Assembly (NCBI RefSeq): GCF_910583865.1
Contig: NZ_CAJTYX010000055.1
Coordinates: forward strand, 1-13,524
Direction: 5' to 3'
From: an uncultured Muribaculum sp.
GTDB lineage: Bacteria > Bacteroidota > Bacteroidia > Bacteroidales > Muribaculaceae
DNA length: 13,524 nucleotides
This document shows, piece by piece, positions 5,923-13,524 of this stretch (its first letter is position 1; each line of letters starts with the position of its first letter). Made by a program: the position numbers and the translations under genes. The notes beneath the pieces were generated by a model that saw only the letters and a list, made by a program, of their open reading frames with translations, did no database searches and was not told the origin of the DNA.

Positions 5923-7044
5923 ATGAAATTCAGCGACATACCCGGACACAATCATATAAAGGAACGTCTGCGCGACATGGTCGACGCCGACCGCATACCC
6001 CACGCCATTCTCATCGAAGGTCCGGCAGGCACCGGAAAAATGATGCTCGCGCGTGCGATGGCACAATACATCCACTGCGAAAACCGTAGTGCCGGCGACA
6101 GTTGCGGAAAATGCCCCGCATGCCTGCAACATCGCACCGCCAACCATATCGACACTATATACTCATTCCCTATAGTGAAAGGAGGCCATGACAATCCAGT
6201 CTCCGACGACTATATGGACGAATGGCGCCACATGCTCGAAGAGTCACCTTATATGGATTTTCTCCACTGGCTATCTCTTATCCAGGCCGGAAATTCCCAA
6301 CCACAGATATTCGTGAGCGAAGCCGACAGCCTTATCCACAAACTGAGTTTCACAGCACACAAGGCAAGATACAAGGTAGTCATCATGTGGCTTCCCGAAC
6401 GTCTGAAAACCGAGGCTGCCAACAAACTGCTGAAACTCATCGAAGAGCCGTTCCATGACACTCTGTTCATACTGGTGAGCAACGATGCGAAAAACATCCT
6501 TCCCACAATATATTCACGCACCCAGCGCATAGTGGCGCACCGCCTTCCGGACGATACGGTAGCCCGTCAGCTCGTGGAAAGGAAAGGCTTGTCACATGCC
6601 GATGCTATGGCCGTGGCCCATAACGCCGACGGCAGCATGCTTGCGGCGGAAACGGCGCTATCGTTCTCCAAAGAGGAAAAACAGTTTCTCGAACTGTTTA
6701 TGTCTCTGATGCGAAAGGCATATCAGAACCAGATGGCGGACCTAAAAGAGTGGACCGTAGCTGTGGCGGCATTCGGACGCGAGACGATCATCCGCTTTCT
6801 TACCTATTGCCTGCGTCTCGTGAGGGAAAACTTCATCATGAATCTCAACGAGCCGCGTCTCAATTATCTCAACAGCGCGGAAGCGGCGTTCTCAAGCAAA
6901 TTCTCGCGCTTCATCAACGAACGCAACGTAGAGAGGATATCCGCTGAGTTCGACTCCGCAATCATCGACATAGCGGGCAACGCCAATCCGAAACTCGTGC
7001 TGTTTGACCTGGCAGTGAGGATGTGCATATACCTGAAAGCATGA
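5923..7044 (+). CDS. holB: DNA polymerase III delta' subunit (clamp loader)
   Basis: This 373-residue AAA+ protein resembles DnaX/HolB clamp-loader subunits, which help load the sliding clamp on DNA. The N-terminal IPGHNHIKERL is a clamp-loader signature. A Walker A-like loop, EGPAGTGKMM (32-41), keeps the lysine (Lys39) but has Met40 in place of the usual Thr/Ser, so ATP hydrolysis is doubtful, as expected for delta'. Four cysteines (52, 61, 64, 67 in SCGKCPACLQH) form the zinc module. An AAA+ sensor-like EAANKLLKLIEEP and an SRT near the SRC arginine-finger position follow. The C-terminal half is helical, expected to be the collar. The TGA stop overlaps the next start codon as ATGA, implying translational coupling. 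Confidence 0.88.
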   Translation: MKFSDIPGHNHIKERLRDMVDADRIPHAILIEGPAGTGKMMLARAMAQYIHCENRSAGDSCGKCPACLQHRTANHIDTIYSFPIVKGGHDNPVSDDYMDEWRHMLEESPYMDFLHWLSLIQAGNSQPQIFVSEADSLIHKLSFTAHKARYKVVIMWLPERLKTEAANKLLKLIEEPFHDTLFILVSNDAKNILPTIYSRTQRIVAHRLPDDTVARQLVERKGLSHADAMAVAHNADGSMLAAETALSFSKEEKQFLELFMSLMRKAYQNQMADLKEWTVAVAAFGRETIIRFLTYCLRLVRENFIMNLNEPRLNYLNSAEAAFSSKFSRFINERNVERISAEFDSAIIDIAGNANPKLVLFDLAVRMCIYLKA

Positions 7045-10000
7045 CACCGTTCCTGAAACGTATCGCCGACGCCTACTTCGAGCGTCATTCCGACTCGTTG
7101 GCCGACTTCTGCTTCGTGTTTCCCAACAAGCGAAGCGCTACCTTTTTCCGCCATTTCCTCAGCATGCACGCCGATTCCGGCAAGCCATTCATTGAACCGG
7201 AAGTGACCACCATCAGCGATTTCATCGCCGAATTCTCCGATTATGTTGCCGCCTCGCGCTACGACCTCCTGTTCACGCTCTACAACCTCTACAACTCGAT
7301 GTCATCCCAGACCGAGGAATTCGACAAGTTCGTATTCTGGGGCGACATGCTCCTCGGTGACTTCAACGACGTAGACCGCTACATGACAGATGCCGGCCAG
7401 CTATTCCGTAACCTGAAGAACTACAAGGAAATCAATGCCGACTATCTCACCCCGCAGCAAAAAGAAATAATCAACAAGTACTGGGGCGCGCAGATACCGC
7501 TTGACGATATTGACCGCTTCTGGACCCACATAGATAATCCGCGTGACCCGCACACCAACCGAGAATCGTTCATGCGACTATGGGAGATACTCGAACCGCT
7601 CTACGGGGCATTCCGCGATGAACTGTCATCGAGAGGACTGTGCTATCCCGGCATGCAGTATCGCGAAGTCGCTGAAAAGCTCTCGATGATGCAACCCGGC
7701 GACATGCCGTACCGCAGGATAATAATGGCTGGATTCAACGTACTGTCTATCTCGGAACTATGCATATTCTCGCGCCTGCATGAGTTAGGGATAGCCGACT
7801 TCTACTGGGACTATGCATTCCCCGACGAACTGCGTGCCGACAATATGGCCACTCACTTCATCAGCCGCTATGTGAAACTGTTTCCGTCACGCTATGACAT
7901 CGACTATGACGGTGAAATTCCCATTCCGGAAATAGACGTGGTTGGCATACCGTCCAATGTAGGTCAGGTGAAATATGCCGGACGCCTTATCGACCGCATG
8001 GTGAAGGACGGGAGCATCGCGGACCGCACAAATGCGATTGACACTGCCATAGTACTCCCCTCGGAGGACCTGTTCATCGAACTTCTACATTCCATCCCGG
8101 CCTCCATCCCCTCGGTCAACATCACGATGGGCTATCCGATGAAGCTCACTCCCGCAGCCGCGCTCATGCGCAGTATCATGACCATGCATCTTAAGGCCAG
8201 GAAGATCAGGGGCAACTGGTGCTTCTTCTACGAAGATGTATGCGATGTGCTTGCCAACCCATTGCTCGCGCGCATCAATCCCGACCTTTGCGAGGCTATC
8301 CGCAATGAAATCCGTGAGCGACGCCTTTTCAGCGTACCGGCCGACTACCTGCGCGCCACATGGGAGCAGTTTGAAAAGGTATTCTACCCCGTTACCGACC
8401 TGCATTCAGGCACGGAAGTGTTCAGCTACACACTTCAGCTCGTCGAATTCCTTGAAAGAAAACTCAAAGCCACCCAATCCACGGAAAACGATACACCGGC
8501 CGAGGTGAACGAGGCAACGGATATCCCCGACGACATGCTGCCACCTGAAAGCGTCGAAGCCCCGGCGCCCGTAGCACTTGAACTCGGATTCCTGTCGCGC
8601 TACCGGCAGAGCGTAGAGCAACTGCGCGATGTCGCGGACCGCTACGGCATAACGATGCGCGACGCGACATTCTTCCATCTGATCCGCAGCGTTGTCGACG
8701 CGGAGACCGTAAATTTCACCGGCGAACCGCTCAAAGGACTACAGATAATGGGCATACTTGAAACCCGCGCGCTCAATTTCGACAACCTTATAATACTTTC
8801 AATGAACGAACGCATCTTCCCCAAGCGCCACTTCTCTCGTTCGTTCATACCGAATATACTTAGGCGGTGCTTCGGCATGGCTACGATGGAATTCCAGGAA
8901 TGTATATTCGCCTATTATTTCTACCGCATGATATCTGCGGCGCGCAACGTCACATTGATATACGATACCCGCACCGAAGCCCTGAATTCAGGCGACATGT
9001 CGCGATACATCTACCAGCTCCTGCACCATTACCCGCAGGAACGCATACGCATGCACAAAGCCGCTTTCAATCTTCCGGCGCCGGGGCAGATCCCGGACAT
9101 ATCCATCGCGAAAGATGAGCAGCTTATGCGCATCATCGACTCATACCGGGCTTCCGAAGGTCGCCGCCGCTATCTCTCCCCCTCGGCAATAAACACTTAC
9201 ATAAGCTGCCCGCTCAAATTCTGCCTGCACTACCTGCGCGGACTGAAGGATGATACTGAAGTGACCGACTACATGGATGAAAGCACGTTCGGAAAAGTGC
9301 TGCACCAGGTGGCCGAGTATTCCTACAATCATCTACGGGGCAATCGCAAGGAGATAACCGTGACAGCAGAGATGCTTGATGGCATGGTGGCTGACGACAT
9401 TGCCATCGAAAAGCTGATAACTTCGGCCATCAACCTGCATTTCAACCGGTTGCCGAATCTCAACACTGCAAACCCAGAGGAGGAGTATATCAACCTCGCC
9501 CCTCTATACGGCGAGGCGCGTGTCATTGCCGACATCATGCTCATACAGATGAAACACCTGTTCCGTCTTGAAAAGCAGAGGGCTCCGTTCGTTTTCATTG
9601 AGGCCGAACGCCGGTTCGAGACATCAGTTCCGCTTTCGCCGACACTCTCAATCAACCTTGTCGGTGTAATCGACAGAATCGACCGGAGGGACGACCGCAT
9701 GGAGATAATCGATTACAAGACCGGAAGTGACGAGATAAAGGTAGTCAATCTCAGCCACCTCTTCGAGCCTCCGGGCAACGGCAAAGGACATCACAAAGCC
9801 ATCCTGCAGCTATTCCTGTATTGCAATGCGTTACGAATGGAGACCGGCTACAACGGTGCTATACGTCCATTGCTTTTCCGATTCAGGAAACTTAGCGCCG
9901 AGAACTCAATCCCGGAAGTAGTCATCGACAAAGAGCCGCTTTCCGACTACCGCGACCTCAACGACAAGGTCAAGCAAGAGCTGGCAGCACGACTGGCATC

Positions 10001-10094
10001 GCTCTTCGACGCAACCACCCCGTTCACCCCCTCTCCGCATCCGTCGCATTGCAGATTCTGCAACTATAAATCAATCTGCGGCCAGAATTTCTGA
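7041..10094 (+). CDS. Large AddB/RecB-like PD-(D/E)XK nuclease
   Basis: This protein of about 1017 residues resembles the AddB class of recombination-repair nucleases. The N-terminal region is helicase-like, with VFPNKRSATFF at the Walker A position; it lacks the GKT core, so it is probably not an active ATPase. A helical middle region follows, with a Pro/Glu/Ala-rich linker near 480-515. The C-terminal nuclease domain shows SPSAINTYISCPLKFC (about 712-727), GKVLHQVAEY (His near 753), GVIDRID (near 873) and IIDYKTG (near 888), the PD-(D/E)XK residues. Cysteines at CPLKFC and the C-terminal CRFCNYKSIC match the arrangement of the AddB [4Fe-4S] cluster. I chose ATG 7041, overlapping the holB stop as ATGA, over the in-frame GTG at 7023. 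An AddA-like helicase partner is not adjacent. The symbol is left open because the match to AddB is by motif only. Confidence 0.85.
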   Translation: MTPFLKRIADAYFERHSDSLADFCFVFPNKRSATFFRHFLSMHADSGKPFIEPEVTTISDFIAEFSDYVAASRYDLLFTLYNLYNSMSSQTEEFDKFVFWGDMLLGDFNDVDRYMTDAGQLFRNLKNYKEINADYLTPQQKEIINKYWGAQIPLDDIDRFWTHIDNPRDPHTNRESFMRLWEILEPLYGAFRDELSSRGLCYPGMQYREVAEKLSMMQPGDMPYRRIIMAGFNVLSISELCIFSRLHELGIADFYWDYAFPDELRADNMATHFISRYVKLFPSRYDIDYDGEIPIPEIDVVGIPSNVGQVKYAGRLIDRMVKDGSIADRTNAIDTAIVLPSEDLFIELLHSIPASIPSVNITMGYPMKLTPAAALMRSIMTMHLKARKIRGNWCFFYEDVCDVLANPLLARINPDLCEAIRNEIRERRLFSVPADYLRATWEQFEKVFYPVTDLHSGTEVFSYTLQLVEFLERKLKATQSTENDTPAEVNEATDIPDDMLPPESVEAPAPVALELGFLSRYRQSVEQLRDVADRYGITMRDATFFHLIRSVVDAETVNFTGEPLKGLQIMGILETRALNFDNLIILSMNERIFPKRHFSRSFIPNILRRCFGMATMEFQECIFAYYFYRMISAARNVTLIYDTRTEALNSGDMSRYIYQLLHHYPQERIRMHKAAFNLPAPGQIPDISIAKDEQLMRIIDSYRASEGRRRYLSPSAINTYISCPLKFCLHYLRGLKDDTEVTDYMDESTFGKVLHQVAEYSYNHLRGNRKEITVTAEMLDGMVADDIAIEKLITSAINLHFNRLPNLNTANPEEEYINLAPLYGEARVIADIMLIQMKHLFRLEKQRAPFVFIEAERRFETSVPLSPTLSINLVGVIDRIDRRDDRMEIIDYKTGSDEIKVVNLSHLFEPPGNGKGHHKAILQLFLYCNALRMETGYNGAIRPLLFRFRKLSAENSIPEVVIDKEPLSDYRDLNDKVKQELAARLASLFDATTPFTPSPHPSHCRFCNYKSICGQNF

Positions 10095-10110
10095 TCCGTC
10101 TTATCCCGAC

Positions 10111-11226
10111 ATGTCAGGCATATACATCCACATACCCTTCTGCCACTCGAAGTGCGCTTACTGCGATTTCTTCTCTATCCCGGAAAAGAAAAGCCGGGAA
10201 GGATTCGCCGATGCCGTATCAAAAGAATGGGATATGCGCCGCCATGAACTCTCCGACAGCGAAATCACCACTATCTATGTCGGTGGCGGCACACCCTCCA
10301 TACTCACTCCCGGCGAACTTGAAGCTATAGTGTCGCCGATACCGAAATCATCGCTCTCGGAGTTCACCGTAGAGGCTAATCCCGAGGACGTAACGGCACA
10401 TTGGGTAAGCTCCATGCGTTCACTCGGTGTAGACAGGATAAGCATCGGAGTGCAGTCGCTGAATGACCGCGAACTTGCCGCCGTTGGCCGTCGACATACC
10501 GCCGCAGAGGCATTAGACGCCATAGAAACCATACTCCGTGGAGGCATCTCAAACATAAGCGCCGACCTTATCTACGGACTCCCAGGGCAGACCATAGATA
10601 CATGGCGCGACTCTCTTGAAAGGCTGTTGCAACGCGGCATAACACATTTGTCGGCCTATGCGCTATCATATGAGCAGGGCACACGCCTCTACGCCATGTT
10701 GATGACGGGGAAAATAAAAGAAATCCCACAAGAAGTGTCCGAGCAGATGTACGACATGCTGTGTAAGTACACTACACGCCGAGGATTCACACACTATGAA
10801 ATCTCCAATTTCGCTCTTCCCGGCAAGCATTCGCGTCATAACAGCTCATATTGGGATTACACCCCCTACCTCGGCCTCGGCCCGGGTGCGCACAGCTTCG
10901 ACGGTGAAATGCGCCGGGTCAACCCGCCGGGTGTAGCCGCCTACATTGCAGCAATAAATTCAGGCAAGACATTCTATACCGTTGAGGAAGAAACGACGAC
11001 AGACCGCATCAACGACCTTATCATAACTTCCCTGCGCACATCACATGGGTTGAATCAGGAAGCGGTGGAGAAAATCGGAGGAAGTAAGTCACTGTCGGAA
11101 CTCCGCAAGAATGCAGATCCGTTCATCTCCTCCGGGAGGTTGCTGTGCACTGACTCCACCATGAGAATTCCGGAAAAATACTGGCTGATTTCCGACGCCA
11201 TACTGCGCGACCTCCTTCTCGAATAG
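10111..11226 (+). CDS. hemW: Radical SAM family heme chaperone
   Basis: This 371-residue protein matches HemW, which binds heme and is thought to insert it into respiratory proteins; it was long misannotated as oxygen-independent coproporphyrinogen oxidase. The N-terminus IYIHIPFCHSKCAYCDF has the radical SAM cluster ligands Cys11, Cys15 and Cys18. Further family motifs are YVGGGTPS, EANPEDVT, ISIGVQSLND, DLIYGLPGQT, HYEISNFALPG, and HNSSYWDY followed by LGLGPGAHSF. The length is close to the usual size. It follows the nuclease gene by 16 nt, at the end of the metF-holB-nuclease cluster, and converges on rlmH with 9 nt between stop codons. Confidence 0.93.
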   Translation: MSGIYIHIPFCHSKCAYCDFFSIPEKKSREGFADAVSKEWDMRRHELSDSEITTIYVGGGTPSILTPGELEAIVSPIPKSSLSEFTVEANPEDVTAHWVSSMRSLGVDRISIGVQSLNDRELAAVGRRHTAAEALDAIETILRGGISNISADLIYGLPGQTIDTWRDSLERLLQRGITHLSAYALSYEQGTRLYAMLMTGKIKEIPQEVSEQMYDMLCKYTTRRGFTHYEISNFALPGKHSRHNSSYWDYTPYLGLGPGAHSFDGEMRRVNPPGVAAYIAAINSGKTFYTVEEETTTDRINDLIITSLRTSHGLNQEAVEKIGGSKSLSELRKNADPFISSGRLLCTDSTMRIPEKYWLISDAILRDLLLE

Positions 11227-11227
11227 A

Positions 11228-11244
11228 CACGACAATCAGTCGTG
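11228..11244. terminator. Small hairpin at the convergent hemW/rlmH ends
   Basis: CACGAC (11228-11233) and GTCGTG (11239-11244) form a perfect 6-bp stem with a five-base loop between the converging genes. It overlaps the last codons of rlmH. There is no U-tract on either side, so it is at most a weak bidirectional terminator or a 3'-end stabilising structure. Confidence 0.35.
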
Positions 11245-11709
11245 GTGATAGGGCTCTCCGCGCAGAATGGTCATGGCTCTGTAAACCTGCTCGGTAAAAA
11301 ACAGTCGGATCATCTCATGGGAAAAGGTCATCTGCGACAACGACAACATTCCGTCCGCACGATCGTAAACCTTTTGTGAAAAGCCATATGGACCGCCTAC
11401 GACAAACAGCAACCGCTTGCTGACGGTATTCATGGCCCTGTCGATATATTCCGCGAATCGGCGCGAGGTCATCTCGCGTCCACGCTCGTCAAGAAGCACC
11501 ACACGGTCGCCCGACTGAAACTGCTGAAGAATCAGCTCACCCTCCATCTCCTTCTGCCGTTCGGAAGTCATGGCTTTAGTCGTCTTTATATCGCCTATGG
11601 TGCGTATCTCATAAGGCACATAATGGACAAGGCGCTTCACATAGCGCTCTATGCCTTCTCGCAGATAAGGCGTGTTGGTCTTGCCAACGACAATCAGTTC
11701 TATTTTCAT
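11236..11709 (-). CDS. rlmH: 23S rRNA (pseudouridine1915-N3)-methyltransferase
   Basis: This 157-residue SPOUT-class methyltransferase modifies pseudouridine 1915 in helix 69 of 23S rRNA, acting on assembled ribosomes. The family signature is strong: MKIELIVVGKT at the start, LDERGREMTS, the SAM-binding knot with VVGGPYGFS (103-111), LSLSQMTFSHEMIRL, and the C-terminal RGEPYHHD. The length is exactly typical. The ATG at 11707-11709 begins 2 nt after the stop of the flavoprotein gene, so the two are co-transcribed. It converges on hemW with only 9 nt between stops. Confidence 0.96.
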   Translation of the reverse strand: MKIELIVVGKTNTPYLREGIERYVKRLVHYVPYEIRTIGDIKTTKAMTSERQKEMEGELILQQFQSGDRVVLLDERGREMTSRRFAEYIDRAMNTVSKRLLFVVGGPYGFSQKVYDRADGMLSLSQMTFSHEMIRLFFTEQVYRAMTILRGEPYHHD

Positions 11710-11711
11710 GA

Positions 11712-12302
11712 TTATTTAAGCATCAGGTGTTTGACCATACGGGCACAACGCCCGGCATCCACTTCCCGGCCACCGGCCATCTGAATAGTATCTACACACT
11801 TGAAGCCGGAATAACGGAACACCCGGCGAATGGCCGCGACAGCCCCGCTGCTCTCTCCCAGAATGCGGTTGAACGGCCACGGTGTGCTGCACGCGGTGAT
11901 TATAGCATACCGTTTTCCCTTATGCAGGGGCTTCGGCATATGTCCCGGAGCGCCATCCTTGATAAGTACGGACACAAGACGGTCGAAAAGCACTTTCAAA
12001 GTCCCCGGCATGTTGGCCCAGTAAGTAGGTGCGGCTACCACAAGCATATCGCACTTCCGTATGTTGTCGGCAATCAGACAAACATGGTCATCCCTATAGA
12101 CACATTCGCCAGTGGTACGGCATTTCATGCAGCCGCGGCATGGACGGATCTCCATGTCCGAAAGGTCAAACACGACTCCACGGCTGCCGGCATCCGCGAC
12201 CATGGCCTCCACCTCCCGTGCGGCACGGGCCACACGTCCGTCTCGGCGCGGAGACGCCATTAGAATCACGGTGTCCGGTTCCTCTTTCCGGTTCTTTTCC
12301 AT
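11712..12302 (-). CDS. Flavodoxin-fold oxidoreductase with four-cysteine motif (iron-sulfur flavoprotein-like)
   Basis: This 196-residue protein belongs to the NADPH-dependent FMN reductase/flavodoxin-like superfamily. The N-terminal ILMASPRRDGR (13-23) is the FMN phosphate-binding loop, and VVAAPTYWANMPGTLKVLFDR is the second flavin-contact region. Between them lies a compact cysteine motif, Cys55, Cys58, Cys61 and Cys67 (PCRGCMKCRTTGEC). This CX2CX2CX5C spacing resembles that binding a [4Fe-4S] cluster in archaeal-type iron-sulfur flavoproteins, so I infer a cluster next to FMN. Substrate and partner are unknown. I chose ATG 12302 over an in-frame TTG at 12323, which adds seven residues outside the fold. 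It lies 33 nt after tsaB and 2 nt before rlmH. Confidence 0.8.
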   Translation of the reverse strand: MEKNRKEEPDTVILMASPRRDGRVARAAREVEAMVADAGSRGVVFDLSDMEIRPCRGCMKCRTTGECVYRDDHVCLIADNIRKCDMLVVAAPTYWANMPGTLKVLFDRLVSVLIKDGAPGHMPKPLHKGKRYAIITACSTPWPFNRILGESSGAVAAIRRVFRYSGFKCVDTIQMAGGREVDAGRCARMVKHLMLK

Positions 12303-12335
12303 ATGCTGTATATATGTACCCAAACCAAAGCGCGG

Positions 12336-13028
12336 TCAGAACATCTTCTTTGGCTTCACGGCCTGGAAATCCTTCAGATATGCCGGGACGGAATATGCAA
12401 GATCGAGGAAATCTTTATTGCGGTATGCCTTTTCGGAGAGAGCCATCATATTGGCGGCGAGAGGATATATTTCGGTAATGAAATTAGCGTTGTGATGCTT
12501 CTCAAGAACTTTACGGGCTTTCTCGCTACCGTCGCCGAAGAAAATCACAGGGCCTCGGTCGAGTTGCTCACGATAGCTCTCCTCATCAAGTATGAGCGGG
12601 CGCGGCGACACAACATTCTCAAGCGCGAAATCATGCACGGCAGTGTAGACTTCCATACGTCGCGCATCGATCATCGGCGCAAAAAGCACATTTTCATCAA
12701 AGAAGTCACTGAACATTACGGCGACAGTCATAACCTGCAATGTGTCGACCCCTATAAGAGGAAGTTTCATCGCATAGGCCAACCCTTTTGCCTCCGACAG
12801 CCCGATACGCAGTCCGGTATAGCTCCCCGGACCGATGCTCACCGCTATGGCATCGAGCTTAAGCTCATGCTTTTTAGCTGCGGCAAGCATATCCTCGATG
12901 TAGCCGCTCAACAGAGAGGCATGGTTGCGTCCATGATAATCTTCCCTGCGGTCAATCACATTACCGTCCATGGTAAGAGCCACGGAGCATACGGTTGTCG
13001 ATGTCTCGATATTCAATATTGTTGCCAT
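12336..13028 (-). CDS. tsaB: tRNA threonylcarbamoyladenosine (t6A) biosynthesis protein TsaB
   Basis: This 230-residue protein matches TsaB, the partner that dimerises with TsaD in the complex transferring threonylcarbamoyl to A37 of ANN-decoding tRNAs. The ASKHA-type N-terminus ILNIETSTTVCSVAL, the motif SIGPGSYTGLRIGLSEAKGLAY and LIGVDTL in the middle, and MIDARRMEVYTAVH are characteristic. The C-terminal part is short and variable, as usual for TsaB compared with TsaD. The ATG at 13026-13028 stands 4 nt after a -7 promoter match, suggesting a very short or absent leader. It is first in a probable tsaB-flavoprotein-rlmH operon, two of whose three genes modify RNA. Confidence 0.94.
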   Translation of the reverse strand: MATILNIETSTTVCSVALTMDGNVIDRREDYHGRNHASLLSGYIEDMLAAAKKHELKLDAIAVSIGPGSYTGLRIGLSEAKGLAYAMKLPLIGVDTLQVMTVAVMFSDFFDENVLFAPMIDARRMEVYTAVHDFALENVVSPRPLILDEESYREQLDRGPVIFFGDGSEKARKVLEKHHNANFITEIYPLAANMMALSEKAYRNKDFLDLAYSVPAYLKDFQAVKPKKMF

Positions 13029-13032
13029 ACCG

Positions 13033-13063
13033 CAAATTTACACATTTTCCATTCAACATAAAA
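13033..13063 (-). promoter_or_regulatory. Candidate tsaB promoter
   Basis: On the minus strand TAAATTTG (13033-13040) perfectly matches TAnnTTTG and ends 4 nt before the tsaB ATG. The expected start site would be at or next to the initiation codon. The -33 region is weak: TTTT at 13060-13063, 19 nt upstream, which is also the U-tract of the scpA terminator. Confidence 0.5.
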
Positions 13064-13105
13064 GAATCGGAAGCATACCGTTGCCGGGAGCTTCCGATTC
13101 TTTTT
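13060..13105 (-). terminator. Rho-independent terminator after scpA
   Basis: An 11-bp perfect stem pairs GAATCGGAAGC (13064-13074) with GCTTCCGATTC (13090-13100) around a 15-base loop. It is flanked by AAAA (13060-13063) and TTTTT (13101-13105), which extend the stem. Read on the minus strand the hairpin ends in TTTTAT, about 35 nt after the scpA stop. The plus-strand reading also ends in TTTTT, so it could work both ways, but no plus-strand gene feeds into it. Confidence 0.85.
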
Positions 13106-13139
13106 GATTGATAAGCCTTTATATTAATCCTACGGCGGA

Positions 13140-13524
13140 TTACTCGGCACCGTTGAGGATTTCAAGCATCTTGATGGCCGAATCGGGAATGCGTGTACCC
13201 GGGCCGAAGATAGCTGCGACACCTGCCTTGTAGAGGAAATCGTAGTCCTGAGCGGGGATTACACCGCCGGCAGTCACCATGATGTCCTCGCGGCCAAGCT
13301 TCTTAAGTTCCTCGATAACCTGAGGTATGAGGGTCTTATGGCCTGCGGCGAGCGATGAAACGCCGAGGATGTGCACGTCGTTCTCCACGGCCTGGCGGGC
13401 TGCCTCGGCGGGAGTCTGGAACAACGGGCCCATGTCGACATCGAATCCGCAGTCGGCATAACCTGTGGCCACCACCTTGGCGCCACGGTCGTGACCGTCC
13501 TGACCCATCTTGGCAATCATGATA
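13140..13524 (-). CDS. scpA: Methylmalonyl-CoA mutase large subunit, C-terminal part
   Basis: This is the C-terminal cobalamin-binding domain of methylmalonyl-CoA mutase, about 128 residues visible; the rest lies beyond the right edge. The enzyme interconverts methylmalonyl-CoA and succinyl-CoA and supports propionate formation in Bacteroidales. The B12-binding signature is complete: GQDGHDRGAK (the DXHXXG motif whose His is the lower cobalt ligand), the SSL in LGVSSLAAGHKT, and the GG of VTAGGVIP. The frame is open through the window edge (an isoleucine codon precedes the first visible Met), so that Met is internal. The sequence ends in KMLEILNGAE and is followed by a strong terminator, so scpA is the last gene of its transcription unit. 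The catalytic barrel domain cannot be inspected here. Confidence 0.94.
   Translation of the reverse strand, partial: IMIAKMGQDGHDRGAKVVATGYADCGFDVDMGPLFQTPAEAARQAVENDVHILGVSSLAAGHKTLIPQVIEELKKLGREDIMVTAGGVIPAQDYDFLYKAGVAAIFGPGTRIPDSAIKMLEILNGAE

Noticed and set aside
4894..6147. Two long minus-strand open frames opposite metF and the start of holB
   Set aside because: Both are in one antisense frame over well-supported genes, with a stop between them and low-complexity Val/Gly/His content; they mirror the codon use of metF.
7023..7040. GTG start for the nuclease six codons upstream
   Set aside because: The ATG at 7041 forms the classic ATGA overlap with the holB stop and begins directly at the domain; the GTG would lengthen the overlap without added similarity.
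12303..12323. TTG start for the flavoprotein seven codons upstream
   Set aside because: The ATG at 12302 leaves a normal N-terminus before the FMN loop; the extra residues look unrelated to the fold.
12303..13061. Plus-strand open frame of 252 codons opposite tsaB
   Set aside because: Antisense to TsaB with all family motifs intact, it crosses the tsaB promoter and has no recognisable domain.

Overview
The window looks like a core chromosomal segment from a member of the Bacteroidales (phylum Bacteroidota), with GC content by eye somewhat above one half. The clues are Bacteroidota-type promoter elements (TTTG, about 20 nt, then TAnnTTTG) before several transcription units, start codons without a clear Shine-Dalgarno sequence, and a methylmalonyl-CoA mutase large subunit. 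The family Muribaculaceae is a plausible guess, but the sequence alone does not prove it. There is no phage, insertion sequence, CRISPR array or defence island, and no gene-free stretch exceeds 300 bases.

Layout. Bases 1-53 hold the 5' part of a tRNA-Ser(GCT) on the minus strand, with its promoter at 94-125. Bases 247-1170 hold queD-queE (minus), two steps of 7-deazaguanine (queuosine precursor) synthesis. Bases 1317-4753 hold, in minus-strand transcription order, dnaG (primase), a TrkA-type potassium-uptake regulator and a small four-helix membrane protein. A 176-nt divergent regulatory region (4754-4929) carries two imperfect copies of a promoter plus palindrome. It drives a plus-strand cluster: metF, holB (clamp-loader delta'), a very large AddB-like PD-(D/E)XK nuclease, and hemW (10111-11226). 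Converging on hemW is a minus-strand cluster of tsaB, an iron-sulfur-flavoprotein-like gene and rlmH (11236-13028). A strong hairpin terminator (13060-13105) separates this from the 3' end of scpA (methylmalonyl-CoA mutase), which runs off the right edge.

How the genes fit together. Most are housekeeping: replication (dnaG, holB), recombination repair (nuclease), one-carbon metabolism (metF), heme delivery (hemW), tRNA and rRNA modification (queD/queE, tsaB, rlmH), ion homeostasis (trkA) and propionate/succinate metabolism (scpA). I see no wholly novel multi-gene system.

The most interesting items are three. First, the tandem promoter-palindrome repeat upstream of metF/dnaG has paired base changes that preserve its dyad symmetry. 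Second, the small membrane protein has a histidine pattern that predicts a two-heme cytochrome b-like four-helix bundle. Third, the flavoprotein between tsaB and rlmH has a compact four-cysteine motif.
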